23,757 nt of DNA from Candidatus Bathyarchaeota archaeon BA1 (lineage in GTDB: Archaea > Thermoproteota > Bathyarchaeia > Bathyarchaeales > Bathyarchaeaceae). The position numbers were made by a program, and so were the translations under genes. Below the pieces are notes generated by a model. That model did not search any database, had not been told where the DNA came from, and was given only the letters and a program-made list of their open reading frames with translations. Positions 1-7,369 of the stretch are shown here, in pieces. Location: NCBI GenBank assembly GCA_001399805.1, contig LIHJ01000086.1, positions 1-23,757 on the forward strand, written 5' to 3'. How positions within the stretch are numbered: position 1 is the stretch's first letter; every line of letters begins with the position of its first letter.

Positions 1-84
1 TGTTAGGGAGCTGGCGGCAAAGAGAAGAATCACCATCTTCGAGGGCCGTGGAATCCTCAATTTTTCAATCCGCTTCATAACCAT
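1..84 (-). CDS. Start of an unrecognised protein with an N-terminal hydrophobic segment (partial)
   Basis: An open frame runs leftward from an ATG at 84 and leaves the window at base 1 after 28 codons without a stop. The peptide begins MVMKRIEKLRIPRPSKMVIL and continues into LFAASSLT, a basic stretch followed by a hydrophobic one, like a signal anchor or first membrane helix. A TATA-like ATATAAAT (109-116, read on the minus strand) is centred about 28 bases upstream, the spacing expected for a leaderless transcript starting at this ATG. A second in-frame ATG is at 78. Too little is present to name a family. Confidence 0.5.
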   Translation of the reverse strand, partial: MVMKRIEKLRIPRPSKMVILLFAASSLT

Positions 85-108
85 CCCACGGAACTTAACC
101 AGCCAATC

Positions 109-116
109 ATATAAAT
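109..116 (-). promoter_or_regulatory. TATA box for the leftward gene at 1-84
   Basis: An A/T octamer centred near 112.5 lies about 26-28 bases before the ATG at 84, the usual archaeal TATA-to-start distance for a leaderless mRNA. The rest of 117-344 shows no gene or RNA that I can support; it is AT-rich and contains two copies of TTTAGAACA (about 123-131 and 143-151). Confidence 0.4.
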
Positions 117-344
117 CTACTTTTTAGAACAGCACGTTCCCTATTTAGAACATCCCATCCGGCGATGATTCTAAACAATCTATACACATTAACATATTAG
201 CAAACCAAGCACGCAAGCGCTTGATTAGCTTTGATAATCCTTCAAAATTAGAGCGGTAGTTTAAGTGTGGACTAATAATGTGATTGCCTCTATCGATCCC
301 CGATTTAAATGGTCCATCTGAGAATAGCCAATTTCACGGAATGG

Positions 345-728
345 TTATACGATTTCCAATGTTGGTGGAAATCTTCTGAACTTAACCTTTCCCTCCCTAA
401 CATCCAATTCGATGTCATAGGGTTCCATGATGTCCATGCCGATTATGACGTTGTGCCTTAACCCTTCAACAACGCCGAATGTATGTTCCAATGGGAGCTC
501 GCACCCATTTATCATGACTCCTGCAGTAATGTAGCCGATTACAAGGCCCTCCATATTCTCAACCGCAAGCATAACTTTTCTAGGCTCCCTATACTTCACG
601 TATCCAAGCTCATCGGCAAGCCTTGAACTTAAATAACTTTTTGTAACACCAGTATCAAACAACGCCTCAACACTGATACTTTTAGCCTCGGTGCGCAGCC
701 CAACCCCACCGACAACCCTCCTAGCCAT
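345..728 (-). CDS. Retropepsin-like aspartic protease, single domain
   Basis: A 127-residue protein with the hallmarks of a single-domain retropepsin-like aspartic protease. The catalytic triad ALFDTG places Asp at about residue 25, followed by SYLS. A hydrophobic-hydrophobic-Gly motif (NVIIGMD) lies near residue 100 and a strand-rich tail follows. Proteins of this size act as homodimers, each subunit giving one Asp (family knowledge). The frame is open up to 761, but I place the start at 728 because GGAGGTAG lies just upstream of that ATG and gives MARRVVGG. It sits 34 bases downstream of a small gene on the same strand, so the two are probably one operon. Substrate unknown. Some members of this clan are non-proteolytic, so activity is inferred from the DTG motif only. 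Confidence 0.72.
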   Translation of the reverse strand: MARRVVGGVGLRTEAKSISVEALFDTGVTKSYLSSRLADELGYVKYREPRKVMLAVENMEGLVIGYITAGVMINGCELPLEHTFGVVEGLRHNVIIGMDIMEPYDIELDVREGKVKFRRFPPTLEIV

Positions 729-762
729 AACACTACCTCCTCTTGAATACATATGAAGCAAC

Positions 763-1005
763 TTACTTAAATGCTCCCCTAAAACTATCTTCTCTCATCT
801 TCATTGACTGTATAAATGACCTATAATTGCCCACCTCATACTCTCTCAAAAGTCCTCTAACTCTCCATATGGCTCTTAAATAAGTGTGTGTTAACCCTGA
901 AACCTCAACTTTTGGAATGTGGTTTTCTAACATGCTTGGGAGTTTATGAAGCTCCCTATTAAATCTAGGGGGTAACTTAAGCTGTATTTCTAGCGCGAGA
1001 ACCAA
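763..1005 (-). CDS. Small uncharacterised protein upstream of the aspartic protease
   Basis: An 80-residue frame starting with TTG at 1005. I do not recognise the family. The sequence is charged and helical in character, with [15 protein letters not shown] near the N-terminus and a basic C-terminal half (about [20 protein letters not shown]). It has no membrane segment or cysteine motif. No good Shine-Dalgarno precedes the TTG; a weak TATA-like element (GCTAAATCT, read on the minus strand near 1031-1038) would fit a leaderless start. It lies directly upstream of the retropepsin-like gene with a short gap, so it could be a partner or substrate of that protease, which is inference. The exact start is uncertain. 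Confidence 0.5.
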   Translation of the reverse strand: MVLALEIQLKLPPRFNRELHKLPSMLENHIPKVEVSGLTHTYLRAIWRVRGLLREYEVGNYRSFIQSMKMREDSFRGAFK

Positions 1006-1015
1006 AAAGGTAAAG

Positions 1016-1023
1016 TTTAATTA
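1016..1023 (+). promoter_or_regulatory. Putative TATA box upstream of rpo10
   Basis: TTTAATTA preceded by AAAG (BRE-like) lies about 70 bases before the rpo10 ATG, in the 82-base divergent gap shared with the leftward gene at 763-1005. It would start the rpo10-eno-rps2-MEMO-mvk unit near 1045. It is called on composition and position only. Confidence 0.3.
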
Positions 1024-1087
1024 TCACTGGAGATTTAGCTTAGAAGCTCAAGTAAGGCATTACGATGTCGATGGAGCGACCCGAGAG

Positions 1088-1315
1088 ATGATCATCCCTG
1101 TTCGTTGCTTCAGCTGTGGTCGTTTGATTGGTGATAAGTGGGAGGTTTTCTCGAGGAGGGTGAGGGCTGGGGAGGACCCTGGAAGGGTCTTGGATAGTTT
1201 GGGTGTGAACCGCTATTGCTGTCGACGTATGCTCCTCTCCCATGTGGAGGTCATCGACGAGATCCTCAGGTTTTATGAGGAGGCTGGAAAGAGGAGACAA
1301 GCCAAACTAGCCTAA
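1088..1315 (+). CDS. rpo10: DNA-directed RNA polymerase subunit Rpo10 (RpoN)
   Basis: A 75-residue protein matching the small zinc-binding RNA polymerase subunit Rpo10/RpoN, the homologue of eukaryotic Rpb10. It begins [19 protein letters not shown] with the first Cys pair (C7, C10). The second pair is the adjacent CC near residues 44-45 in RYCCRRM, followed by the family hallmark HVEVIDEIL. The zinc knuckle helps anchor Rpo3 and Rpo11 to the large subunits (family knowledge). It has the usual family length. It is the first gene of the rightward cluster, 29 bases before eno, as in many archaea where rpoN precedes eno and rps2. The ribosomal protein genes that often precede it are replaced here by the leftward protease operon. 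Confidence 0.96.
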   Translation: MIIPVRCFSCGRLIGDKWEVFSRRVRAGEDPGRVLDSLGVNRYCCRRMLLSHVEVIDEILRFYEEAGKRRQAKLA

Positions 1316-1344
1316 TGAGTAACTCAATGAGGTGAAGGCTAAGA

Positions 1345-2595
1345 GTGTCCACCGTTATTGAAGGCATCATGGCTCGAAGGATTTTCAACAGTCGGGGGGA
1401 AGAAACCATAGAGGTTGATGTGATAACCACAGCGGGTTTTGGGAGAGCCTCTGCTCCAGCTGGCATCAGCAGGGGTAGGGGTGAGGTGGCTCCATACCCC
1501 GAAGGCGGGGTGCTTCAAGCGATAAAAAGGGTTGAGGACCTCATTGCCCCGGAGCTAATCGGCTTGAATGCGGATGATCAGGAGAAAATTGACCTTCTTC
1601 TCCATCAGATTGACGGAACCAGAGACTTTAAGAACATTGGTGGAAACACGGCTTACGCCATTTCCTTGGCCACGGCGGAGGCTGCCGCTTCCTCTCATGA
1701 ACTACCTCTCTTTCAGCATCTTGCTGGCTACCTCGCCAGCGAACTTCCATATCCCCTCGGAAACGTTTTGGGAGGGGGGAGGCATGCGCGGGGGAAAGCG
1801 CCTGACATACAAGAGGTTTTGGTTCTCCCCCTAAAGGCTGGCACCTTTTCAGATGCGGTTGGAGCCAATGTTTTGGTTCATCGGGAGGTGGGCTCCCTTC
1901 TCAAACATGTGGATGCCACCTTCACAGGCGGAAGGGGGGATGAGGGGGCTTGGGCTCCCAACATAAAGAATGAGGACGCTTTGGAAGTTGTGGCGAAGGC
2001 TTGTGAGGAAGTTTCTCAGGATTTAGGGATTGAGTGTAGAGTTGGTGTGGATATGGCGGCTTCCACACTGTGGAGCCCGAGAGAGGGCTGTTACGCATAT
2101 GCTCGGGATGGTGTTAAGAGGGACCCTGGAGAGCAGCTAGAATTTTTGTTGCATCTCATCGAGAAGTATCATCTCGTTTATGTTGAGGACCCCTTTCATG
2201 AAGAGGATTTTGAAAACTTTGCGGAACTCATGAAAAAGGTTAAAGGTTGCCTTATTTGCGGTGACGACTTATTCACAACAAACAGGGAGAGGCTGACCCA
2301 AGGTTTAAGGGTTGGCGCCGCAAATGCTATCATCATAAAAACGAATCAGGTGGGAACCCTCACCGATGCTTGGGAAACCACAAAAATGGCCAAGAAGGCG
2401 GGGTACGTGGCGATCATGTCCCATAGATCTGGGGAAACCACCGACACGCACATAGCCCACCTAGCCGTGGCGTTCCAATGCCCCATCATCAAAACCGGCG
2501 TGGTGGAAGGATCCCGCATAGCAAAGATTAATGAGCTCATCCGAATACAGGGAATAATTGGGGAAAGGGCAAAAATGCCCACCCTCCCACTCTAG
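1345..2595 (+). CDS. eno: Enolase (phosphopyruvate hydratase), divergent archaeal type
   Basis: A 416-residue enolase, interconverting 2-phosphoglycerate and phosphoenolpyruvate in glycolysis/gluconeogenesis. The GTG start at 1345 follows GAGGTG. Recognisable active-site segments, in order, are the acid motif in DIQEVLVLP, GRGDEGAWAPN (Glu of the GDEGG motif), GVDMAAS, YVEDPFHEEDF and ICGDDLF (Mg2+ ligands), the catalytic lysine in IIIKTNQVGTLTD, IMSHRSGETTD, and the C-terminal lysine in IIKTGVVEGSR. The N-terminal mobile loop, usually PSGASTG followed by EA, reads PAGISRGRGEV: the Ser is kept but the Thr-Gly is replaced by Arg-Gly-Arg. GDEGG reads GDEGA. All core catalytic residues are present, so it should be active, but from a divergent lineage. 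It is ten bases before rps2, in one operon. Confidence 0.95.
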   Translation: MSTVIEGIMARRIFNSRGEETIEVDVITTAGFGRASAPAGISRGRGEVAPYPEGGVLQAIKRVEDLIAPELIGLNADDQEKIDLLLHQIDGTRDFKNIGGNTAYAISLATAEAAASSHELPLFQHLAGYLASELPYPLGNVLGGGRHARGKAPDIQEVLVLPLKAGTFSDAVGANVLVHREVGSLLKHVDATFTGGRGDEGAWAPNIKNEDALEVVAKACEEVSQDLGIECRVGVDMAASTLWSPREGCYAYARDGVKRDPGEQLEFLLHLIEKYHLVYVEDPFHEEDFENFAELMKKVKGCLICGDDLFTTNRERLTQGLRVGAANAIIIKTNQVGTLTDAWETTKMAKKAGYVAIMSHRSGETTDTHIAHLAVAFQCPIIKTGVVEGSRIAKINELIRIQGIIGERAKMPTLPL

Positions 2596-2604
2596 GGGAA
2601 AGTC

Positions 2605-3264
2605 ATGTCTGAAAAGTCGGAAAAGAAGGGGGAGGAAGCAGAGGTTCCTAGTGAGGAAGCCCTCCTGCTCCCACGAGACACCCTGCTATCCGCAGGGATC
2701 CACATTGGAACGAGGATGAAGACAAAGGATATGAGCCCTTTCATTTATCGCATGAGGCCTGATGGCTTGTTTGTTTTGGATGTGAAAAAAACGGATGAGC
2801 GCATACGGATCACGGCTAAGTTTCTCGCCCGATTTGAGCCATCCAAAATCGCTGTGGTGGCGGCAAGGTTGTATGGGCGTGATCCGGTGGGGAAAATTTG
2901 TGAAGTGACTGGCGCTAATCCCATAATTGGGCGTTTTATTCCTGGGCTGCTCTCCAATCCACTCTATCCAAACCGCATCGAGCCGGTGGTTGTGATCGTT
3001 TCTGATCCAAAGGCCGACGTGCAAGCGGTGAGGGAGGCCTCGAGCATGGGCATCCCTGTGATAGCGCTTTGCAGCACCGACAACGATTTCGCTGACGTCG
3101 ACTTGGTCATACCCACCAACAACAAGGGTAGGAGAGCCTTGGCGGTGATTTATTGGCTCCTCGCCAGACAAATCCTAAGAGAGAGGGGTGAGATCCCCCC
3201 GGATGGGGACCTGAGCGTCTCCATCGACGACTTTGAGGTAAAGTTGGCGAAGGAGGAGGAGTGA
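2605..3264 (+). CDS. rps2: 30S ribosomal protein S2 (uS2), archaeal
   Basis: A 219-residue small-subunit ribosomal protein uS2. The N-terminal 25 residues are charged and probably disordered. The core begins LLSAGIHIGTRMKTKDM and contains the family blocks FVLDVKKTDERI, GRFIPGLLSNP, EPVVVIVSDPKAD, IPVIALCSTDN and VIPTNNKGRRALAVIYWLLA. The tail is acidic. It binds the 30S platform/head junction (family knowledge). Start ATG at 2605 follows GGGAAAG. It is followed after 3 bases by the MEMO gene, whose Shine-Dalgarno (AGGAGGAGG) lies inside the rps2 3' end, so translation is likely coupled. Position after eno is typical for archaea. Confidence 0.96.
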   Translation: MSEKSEKKGEEAEVPSEEALLLPRDTLLSAGIHIGTRMKTKDMSPFIYRMRPDGLFVLDVKKTDERIRITAKFLARFEPSKIAVVAARLYGRDPVGKICEVTGANPIIGRFIPGLLSNPLYPNRIEPVVVIVSDPKADVQAVREASSMGIPVIALCSTDNDFADVDLVIPTNNKGRRALAVIYWLLARQILRERGEIPPDGDLSVSIDDFEVKLAKEEE

Positions 3265-3267
3265 AAG

Positions 3268-4116
3268 TTGAAGGTGAGGCGACCCGCACAAGCAGGGGGA
3301 TTTTACGCCGGCACCCACCAATCATTAAGGACACAGATAGAAGAATGCTTTATCCATGAGCTTGGACCCGGAAAGCTTCCGAAGGTTGCAGAGAGGAACC
3401 TTCAAAGCGTGGTTGGACTTGTTTGCCCCCATGCTGGATACATGTACTCTGGACCCGTGGCCGCGCACTCGTATTACCATCTCGCCATGGATGGTAGACC
3501 TGATATCGTCGTCATTTTCGGACCCAATCATTATGGAATTGGAAGCGCACTGGCTATCATGAATGAGGGAGCTTGGCGTACTCCCTTAGGGGACGTGGAA
3601 ATTGATACCATTACCGCGAATCAGATTTTGCGCGAGTCCCGTCTCATAGACATTGATGATTCAACCCACGCGCGTGAGCACTCCATTGAGGTTCAGCTCC
3701 CCTTCCTTCAATACCTGTATGGCTCAGCCTTCAAGTTTGTGCCCATCTCCTTCCTCATGCAAGACCTAGAATCCAGTCGTGAGGTGGGGCTAGCGGTCTC
3801 AAAGGCCTTGTCAGGAAAGAACGCCCTGATGATCGCCTCCACTGACATGACCCACTATGAGCCTCACCAGAGGGCTGAACGAAAGGATAAGATGGCAATC
3901 GACGCCGTGCTTAAACTGGATAAGGAAAAATTCTACTCCACCGTTGAGGCCTACAACATCTCTGCGTGCGGTTATGGGCCAGTGGTCGCTGTGATTACCG
4001 CAGCAAAAGCGCTGGGCGCGAAAAGGGCGCAGTTACTATGCTACAAAACGAGCGGTGACGTGACCGGCGACCTCTCCGCGGTGGTTGGCTACGCCTCTAT
4101 TTCATTCACAAAATAA
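3268..4116 (+). CDS. MEMO1 family protein
   Basis: A 282-residue member of the MEMO family (the Memo part of the AmmeMemoRadiSam set), near the usual length. It starts at TTG 3268, with AGGAGGAGG just upstream, and reads VRRPAQAGGFYAG. Conserved blocks are VCPHAGYMYSGPVAAHS (about 50-66), FGPNHYG, THAREHSIEVQLPFLQYL, STDMTHYEPH and ACGYGPVVAV. The family adopts an LigB/extradiol-dioxygenase-like fold, and conserved His and Cys residues from these blocks line a metal site. Its biochemical role in archaea is not established. It is encoded between rps2 and mvk, an arrangement recurrent in archaeal genomes, which suggests co-transcription rather than a proven functional link to isoprenoids. Confidence 0.92.
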   Translation: MKVRRPAQAGGFYAGTHQSLRTQIEECFIHELGPGKLPKVAERNLQSVVGLVCPHAGYMYSGPVAAHSYYHLAMDGRPDIVVIFGPNHYGIGSALAIMNEGAWRTPLGDVEIDTITANQILRESRLIDIDDSTHAREHSIEVQLPFLQYLYGSAFKFVPISFLMQDLESSREVGLAVSKALSGKNALMIASTDMTHYEPHQRAERKDKMAIDAVLKLDKEKFYSTVEAYNISACGYGPVVAVITAAKALGAKRAQLLCYKTSGDVTGDLSAVVGYASISFTK

Positions 4117-4131
4117 CTGTGGTGCGACCGA

Positions 4132-5109
4132 TTGGGGGTTTTCGCATCAGCACCCGCAAAAACGATACTGTTTGGGGAGCACTTCGTTGTCTATGGCGAA
4201 CCAGCGGTCGTCCTCGCCATTGACAAGCGGGCTCAAGCATCTGCAAAGCTGAGAATGGACCAACGTATTTACATAAGCTCCATCGATCTGGAGTTTTCTG
4301 GCTTTTTTGAAGGAGAGAGCTTTCAAGCGGAGCGTGGCGGTCAAGAGGCGCGTATAAAGCTCGAGCCCATTAAGACAGCGATCCAAAGGGTTTTGGGGCT
4401 TTCTAAAAGGAAGGTTGGCGTAAGCGTAGAAATTCGCTCATCCATTCCGGTCGCTGCTGGCCTCGGTTCCTCAGCGGCTGTAGCGACAGCGGTAACATTT
4501 GCTGTGGGCCAGCTCTTGGATATGCGGTTGTCTCATCAGGAGGTTTTTCGCATCGCCTATGAGGCGGAGCGACTTGTTCATGGCACACCTTCGGGTATAG
4601 ACCCGGCCATCTCCACCTATGGTGGGGTTCTCTTATTCTCCAAGGATAGAGGCTTTACCCCCCTGGACATTAAGGTGGACATACCCCTCGTGATTGGTGA
4701 CACGAGAATAGAGCGTTCAACGGGTGAAATGGTTGCCATGGTGCGAGAAAAAAGGGAACGGCAGCCACTGATCATTGACCCCATCATCAAGATCGGCGGA
4801 GAGATTGCTCTTCAGGCTGTTGAAGCCCTTAAGTCAGGGGACCTCAACACACTCGGGGACCTGATGAACATTAACCATGCGTTATTATACGCCATCGGGG
4901 TATCTAACGAAACCCTTGAAAGGCTCATTTATGCGGCGAGAGGGGCTGGGGCATTAGGGGCTAAGATCACGGGCGCAGGTGGTGGGGGATGCATGATCGC
5001 GTTAGCTTATCCCGAAAAACTGGGGCAAGTTGCAAATGCCATTGAGCAAGCGGGGGGAACCGCCTTCATCGTAAGAAAAACCAGTGATGGTGTAAGGGTT
5101 GAACAATAA
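4132..5109 (+). CDS. mvk: Mevalonate kinase
   Basis: A 325-residue GHMP-family kinase that phosphorylates mevalonate with ATP, the first committed kinase step of isoprenoid synthesis. It starts at TTG 4132, giving FASAPAKTILFGEHFVVYG (motif 1). The Gly/Ser-rich ATP-binding motif 2 is IPVAAGLGSSAAVATAV near residue 105. The segment GTPSGIDPAISTYGG supplies the catalytic Asp, and motif 3 is KITGAGGGGCMIAL near the C-terminus. These are diagnostic of mevalonate kinase rather than phosphomevalonate kinase. It ends the first half of the cluster, 15 bases after the MEMO gene. Together with ipk and fni it fits the archaeal modified mevalonate pathway; the dehydratase and decarboxylase steps are not encoded in this window. 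Confidence 0.95.
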   Translation: MGVFASAPAKTILFGEHFVVYGEPAVVLAIDKRAQASAKLRMDQRIYISSIDLEFSGFFEGESFQAERGGQEARIKLEPIKTAIQRVLGLSKRKVGVSVEIRSSIPVAAGLGSSAAVATAVTFAVGQLLDMRLSHQEVFRIAYEAERLVHGTPSGIDPAISTYGGVLLFSKDRGFTPLDIKVDIPLVIGDTRIERSTGEMVAMVREKRERQPLIIDPIIKIGGEIALQAVEALKSGDLNTLGDLMNINHALLYAIGVSNETLERLIYAARGAGALGAKITGAGGGGCMIALAYPEKLGQVANAIEQAGGTAFIVRKTSDGVRVEQ

Positions 5110-5254
5110 ACAAATCATTCCTAAAGCATTCTGTTAAGCCTTTTCTTACATGAAGCCTGATAACACTTTTTGTTACATATCCACATGGATATTGGAAACG
5201 GGAGAAGTTAATCCATTATTCTTAGTGGAGGAAGAGAAGAAGAGGGGTCTTAGC

Positions 5255-6412
5255 CTATATCCGCTTGATTTGGCTCTTCCTCACGTAGTGTGCGGTTTTA
5301 TTTGAAAATGCCATTGTCGTTGCAACAAACGCGTACATCAAGTATTTTTGTTTAAGCTCGTAACAGGGGTCGATGTGCCTTTCTGAAGAGTACCAGCTTC
5401 TAATTAGATATTGAACTGGCTTATTTTGTGGGGTGAAGTCGGTGTCGTTTGGTCCGCCAGCCTTTGGGTCGCTCTCCCAGATCCACCAGTAAAAGCCGTA
5501 GAACCAAGTTTTGTCCCATAGGGTAAGGAGGGCGGCTAGGTAGCAGTCAAACTGCTCCTGCAGGTCAAGCTCCAGCGTCGCAGTCCAGTTCCATGGCTCC
5601 ATGTTGTTTCCGTCGCCGCTCCTATAACCTATTTCGGTGAAGAGTATCGGTTTTTTCACCTTTAAATGCCAAGATTCGAGATCGTTTGCTATGCGATTCC
5701 ATGCCTGCTTTAGCTCTTCTAATGTTGGGTCATTCTTTCTTGTTAAGGGGAAGTAGGCATCTATCCCAACATAGTCCAGGGAGTCCCACCATAAGACATC
5801 CTGATAACTGTCAATGGTGGCTGCGTAAGTGAGTGGACCAGAATAATACTTTCTAACTTCTGAAATGATTTCTCTCCAAGTCGTGGTGTTCAATTCTGTT
5901 GTTTTGAACTCGCAACCGATACAAAGCAAATCAACATCGTTCTCTTGGGCAAACTGGGCATAAGAACACATGAATGCCTTATAGCTTTTGAACCATTCAG
6001 CAGTTCCTTTGATCTTCCATCGCGGATCGTTTATTGCATCTTCTGTGTCAATCATCGGCTTAAGCATGACCTTCATGCTTAGGTTATGAGCCATCTGAAT
6101 AGCATGTTTCAAGGATTCGTTCGTCGGCGTAAAGTCAAAATGCGGGTAAATCTGCGTGGAGCTTGAGTTCTCTTGAAACCACCAAGCAATAATCGCCACA
6201 TGACCGACGTTCGTTTCCTTCATGCGTAGCAAGGATTCGTCGGACTCAGAGCTGTTATAGGGATATGGCAAGTGTCGGTATGACATCCCTTTTTGGAAAA
6301 CAGGCTCAACCTTTTCATTTAAAGACCGGAAAACTGGAATAAGATGGGTCATCGCGAGGGTGGCTAAACACAACGAAACCACCACATAAAGTACAGTGAG
6401 GCTCTTTTTCAT
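5255..6412 (-). CDS. Secreted GH113-like glycoside hydrolase (TIM barrel)
   Basis: I place the start at ATG 6412 (385 residues) because GGGGGC lies just upstream; the frame itself is open to 6460. The N-terminus MKKSLTVLYVVVSLCLATLA is a signal peptide or anchor. The mature part resembles the GH113 / endo-beta-mannanase-like TIM barrel: FQKGMSYRHLPYPYNS, KVMLKPMID, LLCIGCEFKTTE with the likely acid/base Glu (about 168), DYVGIDAYFPLT, and KPILFTEIGYRSGDG with the likely nucleophile Glu (about 260), then WFYGFYWWIWESDP. Predicted extracellular beta-glycan hydrolysis, perhaps of mannan; the substrate cannot be read from sequence. The gene is reversed inside an otherwise collinear isoprenoid cluster, which suggests a later insertion. 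It has its own TATA-like box at 6449-6457. Confidence 0.78.
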   Translation of the reverse strand: MKKSLTVLYVVVSLCLATLAMTHLIPVFRSLNEKVEPVFQKGMSYRHLPYPYNSSESDESLLRMKETNVGHVAIIAWWFQENSSSTQIYPHFDFTPTNESLKHAIQMAHNLSMKVMLKPMIDTEDAINDPRWKIKGTAEWFKSYKAFMCSYAQFAQENDVDLLCIGCEFKTTELNTTTWREIISEVRKYYSGPLTYAATIDSYQDVLWWDSLDYVGIDAYFPLTRKNDPTLEELKQAWNRIANDLESWHLKVKKPILFTEIGYRSGDGNNMEPWNWTATLELDLQEQFDCYLAALLTLWDKTWFYGFYWWIWESDPKAGGPNDTDFTPQNKPVQYLIRSWYSSERHIDPCYELKQKYLMYAFVATTMAFSNKTAHYVRKSQIKRI

Positions 6413-6448
6413 TGCACATTGCCCCCTGAAAATAGACTGCGAGGAACC

Positions 6449-6457
6449 ATTATTTAA
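6449..6457 (-). promoter_or_regulatory. TATA box for the glycoside hydrolase
   Basis: GTTAAATAA on the minus strand is centred about 40 bases upstream of the ATG at 6412. Transcription would start near 6426, leaving a short leader that contains the GGGGGC ribosome-binding sequence. Confidence 0.42.
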
Positions 6458-6508
6458 CAACTCACCAAAATGAAGTAACGTGAGGAAAACGAAATATCCT
6501 ATGAGGTA

Positions 6509-6518
6509 GCTATACTAT
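6509..6518 (+). promoter_or_regulatory. TATA box for the ipk-fni-idsA-gltX unit
   Basis: GCTATACTAT lies about 58 bases before the ipk start and would give a transcript beginning near 6540. With the reversed hydrolase upstream, ipk to gltX cannot be read through from mvk, so a promoter is required here. The box fits in position and composition. Confidence 0.38.
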
Positions 6519-6571
6519 TGTAAGAGAATTGAAGAGGCTAGGGGGAAATTAGGATCTCACCATCCCGAGGC

Positions 6572-7369
6572 TTGACCATCTTGAAACTGGGTGGTTCAGT
6601 CATTACTGTAAAAGAGAAGATCATGGCCCCAAATCTTAAAGCGATAAGGAGACTGGCAGGGGAGGTTAGGGATGCGAGAGTTAAGCCTCTGATAATAGTG
6701 CATGGCGGCGGTGGATTCGGCCATCCCGTGGCAAAACAATACGGAATAAAGGGGGGCTACAAGGACCCCTCACAAGTCATGGGGTTTTCAAGAACGCACC
6801 AAGCAATGCTTACATTAAATAAGTTAGTTGTGGATGCCCTGATAGACCGTGAGATTCCCGCGGTGGCGGTGCAGCCCTCCTCCGTCATCATCACGAAGTT
6901 GGGTCGAATCCACGTCATGGAGGAAAGACCCTTAACGAAACTGCTCGAAATGGGCTTTGTTCCCGTCCTTTACGGGGATGCCGTCCTTGATTCCGATATG
7001 GGCTTCTCCATATTGTCTGGCGACCAGCTGGTTGCCTCCCTCGCCATACGCCTCAACGCAAATCACATCATAATAGGTGTAGATGTTGATGGGCTATACA
7101 CGGCGGATCCCAGAATTGATCCCTCCGCACGCCTGATCCCACACATCACCCTGCCGGAATTGAGGGGCCTACAACACAAGATCGAGGAGGCCAGGTTAAC
7201 CGACGTGACGGGGGGCATGCTCGGGAAGGTTCTTGAGCTGATCATGGCTGTTGAGTGGGGAATCCCAGCAACGATTGTGAACGCCACAAAGGCTGGCAAC
7301 GTTTACAAGGCTCTTAAACGTGAAAGGGTTACGGGAACGATGATTGAGAGGGGTGGAGGCATTGCCTAA
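6572..7369 (+). CDS. ipk: Isopentenyl phosphate kinase
   Basis: A 265-residue amino-acid-kinase-fold enzyme, predicted to convert isopentenyl phosphate plus ATP to isopentenyl diphosphate, the last phosphorylation of the archaeal mevalonate route. It starts at TTG 6572 with TILKLGGSVITVKEK (P-loop-like glycine motif with Lys). The substrate segment IIVHGGGGFGHPVAKQYGI (about 41-59) carries the conserved active-site His. It also contains LSGDQLVASLAIRL, IIIGVDVDGLYTADPR and LTDVTGGMLGKV, all typical of the family. The His in the GGFGH segment separates it from related glutamate and uridylate kinases. The 3' end overlaps or abuts fni, so the two are probably translated together. Confidence 0.95.
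   Translation: MTILKLGGSVITVKEKIMAPNLKAIRRLAGEVRDARVKPLIIVHGGGGFGHPVAKQYGIKGGYKDPSQVMGFSRTHQAMLTLNKLVVDALIDREIPAVAVQPSSVIITKLGRIHVMEERPLTKLLEMGFVPVLYGDAVLDSDMGFSILSGDQLVASLAIRLNANHIIIGVDVDGLYTADPRIDPSARLIPHITLPELRGLQHKIEEARLTDVTGGMLGKVLELIMAVEWGIPATIVNATKAGNVYKALKRERVTGTMIERGGGIA

Noticed and set aside
85..344. A tRNA or short gene in the first intergenic region
   Set aside because: No cloverleaf and no frame with a supported start; only AT-rich sequence and short repeated words.
2686..3171. 161-codon minus-strand ORF opposite rps2
   Set aside because: It is antisense to a highly conserved ribosomal protein gene and its peptide is rich in His, Pro and Arg with no motif.
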